A DNA stretch of 6,503 nt from Segetibacter sp. (GTDB lineage Bacteria > Bacteroidota > Bacteroidia > Chitinophagales > Chitinophagaceae). The notes under the pieces were generated by a model. That model was not told where the DNA came from. It searched no databases and worked only from the letters and a program-made list of their open reading frames with translations. The stretch lies in the NCBI GenBank assembly GCA_030146445.1, contig JASLBT010000136.1, forward strand, positions 1 through 6,503, written 5' to 3'. Position numbers and translations under genes: made by a program. The stretch's first letter is position 1. Each line of letters begins with the position of its first letter. Positions 1 through 4,900 of this stretch are shown here, piece by piece.

Positions 1-1
1 A

Positions 2-175
2 ATAATAACCCATCGGATTTTCCCCGTGTTTCAGTTCGATAAGATTATCATACTGGAAGACGGTCGAATGGCAGAACAGGGAACACACCAGCAGTTGATG
101 AATTCAAATGGTTATTATGCGGAACTATATCGCATGCAGGTAATGTCGCCACAGCAGGAGGAGGTTGTAGATTAG
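2..175 (+). CDS. ABC transporter ATP-binding/permease protein, C-terminal end (partial)
   Basis: Only the last 57 codons are present; the gene begins upstream of the window. The fragment opens with IITHR, which matches the H-loop (switch histidine) of ABC ATPases. It continues with DKIIILEDGRMAEQGTHQQL and then NGYYAELYRMQ. This ending is characteristic of exporters of the MsbA/MdlB type, in which a six-helix membrane domain is fused to the ATPase. Such proteins act as dimers in the inner membrane and use ATP to export lipids, drugs or peptides; the substrate cannot be told from this piece. The Walker A and B motifs, signature motif and membrane helices would lie upstream and cannot be checked. 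The last residues (MSPQQEEVVD) are a variable tail ending at TAG 173-175. The identification as an ABC ATPase is firm; the subtype is inference. Confidence 0.9.
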   Translation: MITHRIFPVFQFDKIIILEDGRMAEQGTHQQLMNSNGYYAELYRMQVMSPQQEEVVD

Positions 176-176
176 C

Positions 177-196
177 ATTGGGAATTGTTACCCAAT
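177..196 (+). terminator. Hairpin just after the ABC transporter gene, possible weak terminator
   Basis: ATTGGG (177-182) and CCCAAT (191-196) are perfect inverted repeats around an 8-base loop, starting two bases after the stop codon. The position suits a transcript 3' end. The stem has only six pairs and the following bases (TTGCCGG) are not a proper U tract, so termination or mRNA 3'-end protection is a guess. Confidence 0.35.
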
Positions 197-296
197 TTGC
201 CGGAGCAAAGGTTGCCGCGAAAACATAATTAATGATATATTTTACAAAATCGACCCTTCTTTAGGAAATTTAAAAGGGAAACTAAAATGTAGGATC

Positions 297-335
297 CGGG
301 ATGAACCAGGAGAATGCGTTTGCATTTCACTCCCG
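297..335. repeat. Bulged stem-loop in the intergenic region
   Basis: An outer stem pairs CGGGA (297-301) with TCCCG (331-335). It continues as TGA (302-304) with TCA (327-329), with a single C bulged at 330. An inner stem pairs AATGC (313-317) with GCATT (322-326) and closes on a GTTT tetraloop (318-321). The eight bases 305-312 are bulged on one side only. This gives 13 canonical pairs in about 39 bases, in an otherwise AT-rich and unstructured surround. No T run follows, so it does not look like a standard terminator. It could be part of a small RNA, a protein-binding site or an mRNA-end structure. Confidence 0.45.
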
Positions 336-552
336 AAACAAAATTTAATAGTTTTCAGTCATCCCCGGCTGCGTGGGAAAAACTAAAAATTATACGGGGT
401 TGATGTATGTTTTATTTTAATTATACAATTCTGAAGGAGCCCTTATGATCTGAAAAAAGTTGTCGATAAGACACCTGATAATACCGCTAACGCTTGTCTT
501 CCAGCTTATTAGCAAACACTAAATAATTAATATTGAAGTTCCGATTCAAATT

Positions 553-581
553 TTTGTAAATCAAAAGTAATCATATATTTG
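553..581 (+). promoter_or_regulatory. Bacteroidota-type promoter for the Pur-alpha-like gene
   Basis: TTTG at 553-556 and TATATTTG at 574-581 are separated by 17 bases. They match the -33 (TTTG) and -7 (TAnnTTTG) elements used by the primary sigma factor of Bacteroidota. Transcription would begin near 587-590, leaving a leader of roughly 35 bases before the GTG start at 624. That leader is A-rich close to the start and has no Shine-Dalgarno sequence, which is usual in this phylum. Confidence 0.7.
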
Positions 582-623
582 TGTCGACCATTTTAAGCAA
601 GCTTAATATTAAAACTAACAACT

Positions 624-1112
624 GTGGCTTACGAAAACAACGAACAAAAGATCGAAAGTGTATACAGCAAAAGAATAAGGGCCGGGAAAAGGAGAACTTA
701 TTTCTTTGATGTTAGGGCAACACGTGGAAACGATTACTTTCTTACAATCACAGAAAGCAGGAAACGTTTTAATGATAATGGTTATGACAGGCACAAAATA
801 TTCCTGTACAAAGAAGATTTTAATAAATTCCTGAAAGCACTCACCGAAGCAGTTGATTATGTAAAAACAGACCTCATGCCTGACTTTGATTTTGACGCTT
901 TCAATCATGATAATTATGAAGAGAATGGGGTGTCAGCGGGGATTTTAAGCGGTGCTGAAGAACCAACTCATGACGAGACTCTGGTTCCATCGGCTTCGGA
1001 ATCCAGCGTCGTTGATGAACCTGAGGAATTTACCCCCGTACCGGCATCTACACCTGTATTACCTGTCGCAGAAAAGGCTGACCATTCTACAGAGGAAGTC
1101 GATAAGTGGTAA
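624..1112 (+). CDS. Pur-alpha-like DNA/RNA-binding protein (DUF3276 family)
   Basis: The 162-residue product has two parts. Residues 11-93 form a conserved PUR domain, seen in ESVYSKRIRAGKRRTYFFDV (11-30), TITESRKRF (41-49) and HKIFLYKEDFNKF (57-69), followed by a helix ending in DYVKTDLMPDFDF. This matches the single-repeat Pur-alpha-like proteins (DUF3276) common in Bacteroidota and also found in Borrelia. Members bind single-stranded DNA and RNA and probably act as dimers in the cytoplasm; their physiological role is not settled. Residues 94-162 are an acidic, Pro/Ser/Thr/Val-rich tail that is probably disordered. The start is GTG at 624: an in-frame stop lies at 594-596, no ATG lies between, and the next in-frame ATG is residue 85, inside the domain. 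It has its own promoter upstream and a terminator 19 bases downstream, so it is probably transcribed alone. Confidence 0.92.
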   Translation: MAYENNEQKIESVYSKRIRAGKRRTYFFDVRATRGNDYFLTITESRKRFNDNGYDRHKIFLYKEDFNKFLKALTEAVDYVKTDLMPDFDFDAFNHDNYEENGVSAGILSGAEEPTHDETLVPSASESSVVDEPEEFTPVPASTPVLPVAEKADHSTEEVDKW

Positions 1113-1131
1113 ACATGAATTAAGTTATAGT

Positions 1132-1159
1132 AAAAGACTGCCCCCGGGCGGTCTTTTTT
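1132..1159 (+). terminator. Intrinsic terminator of the Pur-alpha-like gene
   Basis: AAAAGACTGCC pairs with GGCGGTCTTTT (one T-G pair), enclosing a short C/G-rich loop and ending in six T residues. This is a classic rho-independent terminator, 19 bases after the TAA at 1110-1112. The A run before the stem lets it also work in the opposite direction, although no minus-strand gene is seen to need it. Confidence 0.88.
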
Positions 1160-1254
1160 CATTCACGGACTTTGAAGGCCGGGGTTCTCTGCACGGCTTT
1201 CAATAGGATAATACCGTTAGAAAAACTTATATGCCTCAAGACTACAAGCCCGGG

Positions 1255-1262
1255 TATCTTTG
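1255..1262 (+). promoter_or_regulatory. Possible -7 promoter box upstream of the small lipoprotein gene
   Basis: TATCTTTG fits TAnnTTTG exactly. No clear TTTG is seen at the proper distance upstream (around 1232-1238), so the match is half a promoter. Transcription would start near 1268, only about 10 bases before the ATG at 1278. A very short leader is possible but makes the call uncertain. Confidence 0.35.
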
Positions 1263-1277
1263 GGGAACATTACTTCA

Positions 1278-1778
1278 ATGATGAAACTATTTTCTCTTTT
1301 ATTGCTTTGGATATTGGCATTTGCCTCCTGTGCACAGTCTAAGGTAGCAGTACGGGACAGCTATGCCTTTTTACGGCAGAATTCCCGTGGCACCATTGCT
1401 GTGGATGACAAAGGTGAACCTGTTAATCACGGGCCCGATTCCCAATATATTGCCTACGTTGAGATTCCGGCCGCAATAGAGCCAGTGTGGTCGACAGCCT
1501 GGATCAACCGGGAGTCCTATGATGTTTTTGGCACTAAAGTAAGCAGCCCTGTGACACCGGGAACCAGGTTAAACAGTGATATGCCGGTGCGTTTAACTGC
1601 TAAGGCAGGGAACAGTTTGTGGGAGCTCAGTTTTCAAAAAGGAGCAAAACAAGCAATGCCTGCTAAGTACAAATCTTCTGCTGGAGATGACATCGTGATA
1701 AAAGCTGTTTACAACAAGAAAGAAATCTTCGTGGCAATAAATAACATCACGCAACTAAACCCGCTGATCTACCCTTAA
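1278..1778 (+). CDS. Small predicted lipoprotein of unknown family
   Basis: I do not recognise the family. The 166-residue product starts MMKLFSLLLLWILAFASC: a short basic start, a hydrophobic core of about 12 residues and a cysteine at 18. This suggests export and lipid attachment by signal peptidase II, although Phe at -3 makes the lipobox (FASC) less than ideal. The mature part is about 149 residues, mixed polar and aromatic, without further membrane segments and probably beta-rich. Phrases that may help a search are SQYIAYVEIP, WINRESYDVFG and NSLWELSFQKG. The start is ATG 1278, or ATG 1281 directly after it. The frame extends up to a TTG at 1260, but that would put uncharged residues before the signal peptide and is less likely. 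The gene stands alone between a terminator and a 169-base gap. An outer-membrane or periplasmic location is inferred from the signal only. Confidence 0.75.
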   Translation: MMKLFSLLLLWILAFASCAQSKVAVRDSYAFLRQNSRGTIAVDDKGEPVNHGPDSQYIAYVEIPAAIEPVWSTAWINRESYDVFGTKVSSPVTPGTRLNSDMPVRLTAKAGNSLWELSFQKGAKQAMPAKYKSSAGDDIVIKAVYNKKEIFVAINNITQLNPLIYP

Positions 1779-1834
1779 CTAATTGACCGGATATCAGGTG
1801 AATACACAGCCCGGCGATCAAACTGTTCCGCGTT

Positions 1835-1860
1835 AGTAAAATCTTCTTTATCGTTTTACT
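1835..1860. repeat. Short inverted repeat between the two lipoprotein genes
   Basis: AGTAAAA (1835-1841) and TTTTACT (1854-1860) are perfect 7-base inverted repeats around a 12-base loop. The stem is AT-rich and weak, and no T run follows. It could be the 3' end of the upstream transcript, but it could also arise by chance in AT-rich DNA. Confidence 0.25.
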
Positions 1861-1894
1861 GTTGTGCAATACGGTACTGCTCCGATGTGACCGG

Positions 1895-1924
1895 TTGAAA
1901 TTGGATTTGTACCTTAATGATTTG
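1895..1924 (+). promoter_or_regulatory. Weak candidate promoter for the giant surface protein gene
   Basis: TTG at 1895-1897 is followed after 19 bases by ATGATTTG (1917-1924). This keeps the TTTG end of the TAnnTTTG box but lacks its first two bases. Transcription would start around 1930, about 18 bases before the ATG at 1948. A competing near-match, TGGATTTG, sits at 1902-1909. The assignment is tentative. Confidence 0.25.
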
Positions 1925-1947
1925 TATATTGCTACCAAATCTCTCCA

Positions 1948-4900
1948 ATGCCCAATATTCTTAGAAAGTCCCTTATGGTGGCTCTTCTGTTTTCATTGTT
2001 GACTGCTTGTCAGTCAGGCGACGCTCATAAGAAACACCCCGACAGAGTAGCCGTACAAGCCGAAGAAGAACACGATGGCTATGATGAAGCCGCTGCGCGG
2101 GACAGGTTTGAAGTGGAACGTATTAAGGATCCCTCTCTCGGGTATGTTCCACTGGAAAGAATGCTTAGGGCTGTGGACTACACCGAAGATGTAAAAGCCA
2201 ACCGCACCAATGCTTCAAGAACTTATGCTTTACCGTGGGTGGAAAGGGGTCCAATATACGACTCAGTTGGCCCGAGTAACGGCAACGTCAGGGGAGCAAG
2301 CAGGACTGCACCGGGCACGTTCACTGCCGGAAGGACGCGAGCTATTCTCATTGACACATTGAATGATCCTTCTGGTAACACTGTTTTTTGCGGCAGTGTT
2401 GCAGGTGGCTTGTGGAAATGTACCAACTTCTTAACCGGCATTCCAAACTGGCGGAACATAAACGACCGGTTTGATAACCTCGCCGTGTCGTCAATTTGCC
2501 AGGACCCAACTAGCCCCGCCGTCATGTACTTTTCTACAGGCGAACCGACTGGCAATGCTGACGCAGTCAATGGGCTAGGTCTCTGGAAATCAACTAATGC
2601 AGGTACATCCTGGACCAGGTTGCCTCAAACTGTTAATCTTGTACGAACCTTTAAGCTGATCTGTGATGCTGAAGGAAATGTATACGCCGCTTTACGGGTC
2701 ACCACAGCCGGTGCAGTCACGCCCGTAACCCAAACGATGGGATTAGTACGTTCGAAGGATGGTGGAAATACATGGGAAAACATCACACCTGATTTTCTTA
2801 CCGGCACAAATGCTAGTTGCACCGATATTGAGATTAGCAGCACGGGTAAGTTACACGCCAGTTTCGGTTACAATACCGGTGGTACGGCAACCAGGGTTAA
2901 TCATACTTATACCACGACGCCTGGCGCAGTTATGCCTGGAACATGGACCAGAAGTACTGGCCTTAGGTCGGGCGGATTTCCGTCGATACGAATGGAGTTG
3001 GCAACGCTGGCGGACACCCTATATGCAGCAACCGTTAATGGAAGTGCCAACATCGACAGTGTATATAAATCAAATGACGGCGGCGCGACCTGGACCAGGC
3101 AAAACGCCGGCGGCTTACCGACTGGTATCTTAAGTGCTCAAGGCTGGTATAATATTACATTAGCAATAAACCCCATCAATTCGAGAGAATTCGTTGTTGG
3201 TGGATTGGATGCTTACCGGTTTACCAACAGTGGCCTCAACCCTCCCACAAGAATGACTTACTGGGTTAACGGAGTGCCATACGTACATGCTGACCACCAT
3301 TTTATCCAATGGTGGATGGTTGGGAGCCAAAGCAGGATAGTTATCGGTTGCGATGGTGGAGTTTACTTGTCCAATAATGCCGGAGCCACCTTTACCGACC
3401 GAAACAGGAACCTTGCGATTAAGCAGTTCTATGATGCCGGAATTCATCCGGCTCAGGGTTCACCATATATTATTGCCGGGGCGCAGGATAACGGTACGCA
3501 TCAGTTAAAAAATCCCGGTTTAAGTTATTCAACGGAAGTGACCGGGGGTGATGGTTGTTTTGTTCATATTAACCAGCAAAACCCTCAAATTCAGTTTGCC
3601 ACATATGTTTACAATCAATACCGCAGAAGCGTAAACGGTGGAGCCACATGGACCCCGATTAACTTTTCATCGAGCAGGGGTGCTTTTGTTAACCAATATG
3701 ATTACGACGGCGGACAAAATATTTTGTATGCCAGTTGGGCCGGACCCAGTTGGCAACCGAATCAGCAAATCTTGCGATGGAGAAATGCCCATGTTTCTAA
3801 TACAGATACTTCTATACTCACCTTAAACGAATTGGTTACCAATGGCAGCAATACAAACAATAATGCTACCGTCTTAAAGGTTTCGCCATATACAAGGGAC
3901 CGGGTTTATGTAGGGGGAAATAAGGGTGCGATCGTTAGGTTAGACAACGCCAGTTCCGTTTCGGATGCTAGTGCAAGCGCAAATCAAACGAATATATCCG
4001 GGGCGAATTTCGACAGCGGTTACGTGAGTTGTGTAAATGTTGGATCTTCGGATAACTTCCTTGTTGCCACTTTTTCGAGTTATGGCGTGAAACATGTTTG
4101 GTTCAGCGATAACGGAGGCACCTCCTGGACAAACATCGACGGAACACCGGGCGCCGGCGGTTTACCTGATATGCCGGTAAGATGGGCAATCTTTGATCCG
4201 CAAAGCGACAACAAATTGTTGCTTGCCACTGAAGCAGGTGTTTATACAACTGACGCAATCAACGGTACAAATACGGTGTGGAGTCCTGAAACAAATTTCC
4301 CTACCGTAAGGACAGACATGTTGCGGCTCAGGCTAAGCGACAACACCGTAGTAGCAGCGACGCATGGAAGAGGTGTGTTCACCACCGTTTTGCCTTCCAC
4401 ACCGGAAGTCAGATTCTCAGCTCCTTATTTTACGGTTGGCGAGGCAGCCCCGGCGCCTGTGTCGGGCTGTAGAAGTTATCGCGACTACAATGTAGACGTC
4501 TCAATGGTATCGCCACCGACCGGGAATGCCATCGTGAACTATAGTGTACAGGCGGGAAACACTGCTTTGGAGGGAATGGACTTCGACTTTACGGCAAACG
4601 GTGATTTCAGCAATCCAACGAAACAACAGGTTTTTACGAGTGGACTGCTTACGAGTAAATACATTACCATAAGGGTCTACGACGATGGGGAATCTGAGAC
4701 TCCCGAAACGTTTGTCATTACTTTCAATATTACAGGAAGCACCAATGCAATCTCAGGGGCTGCCGCTACTTACGCGGTTACCATTGAAGACGACGATCCT
4801 GCTCCTCTTGTCCCAACCGAGATCACCAAAAGCGCCACTCTGGGAAGTGAGCAGTTTTACCTGACCACCGGTAATACTTCTTTTCCAATGGATCAACGTT

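Larger units (their letters stand above)
176..552. other. AT-rich intergenic stretch without a recognisable gene
   Basis: I found no reading frame here that resembles a protein. The longest ATG frame I followed on the + strand, from 301, gives 15 residues. No tRNA or other known RNA fold was recognised. The stretch is AT-rich and contains several inverted repeats: CCCTT/AAGGG (254-258 with 274-278), the bulged hairpin at 297-335, and short TGTC/GACA elements at 461-500. The 9-mer ATAATTAAT occurs twice, near both ends. An unannotated small RNA or a long regulatory leader is possible but unproven. Confidence 0.5.

Noticed and set aside
301..348. 15-residue frame starting at ATG 301 in the first intergenic gap
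   Set aside because: It is very short, overlaps the hairpin at 297-335 and has no supporting start signal or similarity.
615..908. Minus-strand open frame opposite the Pur-alpha-like gene
   Set aside because: It lies wholly against a well-conserved + strand gene, and its product looks like no known protein.
952..1206. An 84-codon + strand frame running through the end of the Pur-alpha-like gene and its terminator
   Set aside because: It overlaps a known gene, crosses a strong terminator and has no family resemblance.
1260..1277. TTG at 1260 as the start of the small lipoprotein
   Set aside because: It would add MGNITS before the signal peptide and overlaps a promoter-like box; ATG 1278 or 1281 gives a normal signal peptide.
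2223..3447. Several open frames of 72-124 codons on both strands inside the giant gene
   Set aside because: The + strand frame from 1948 is continuous and gives recognisable propeller motifs throughout, so these are by-products of its base composition.
2332..4389. Catalytic sialidase
   Set aside because: Asp boxes are structural only. I could not find the arginine triad or FRIP-type motif of true sialidases, so no enzyme activity is claimed.
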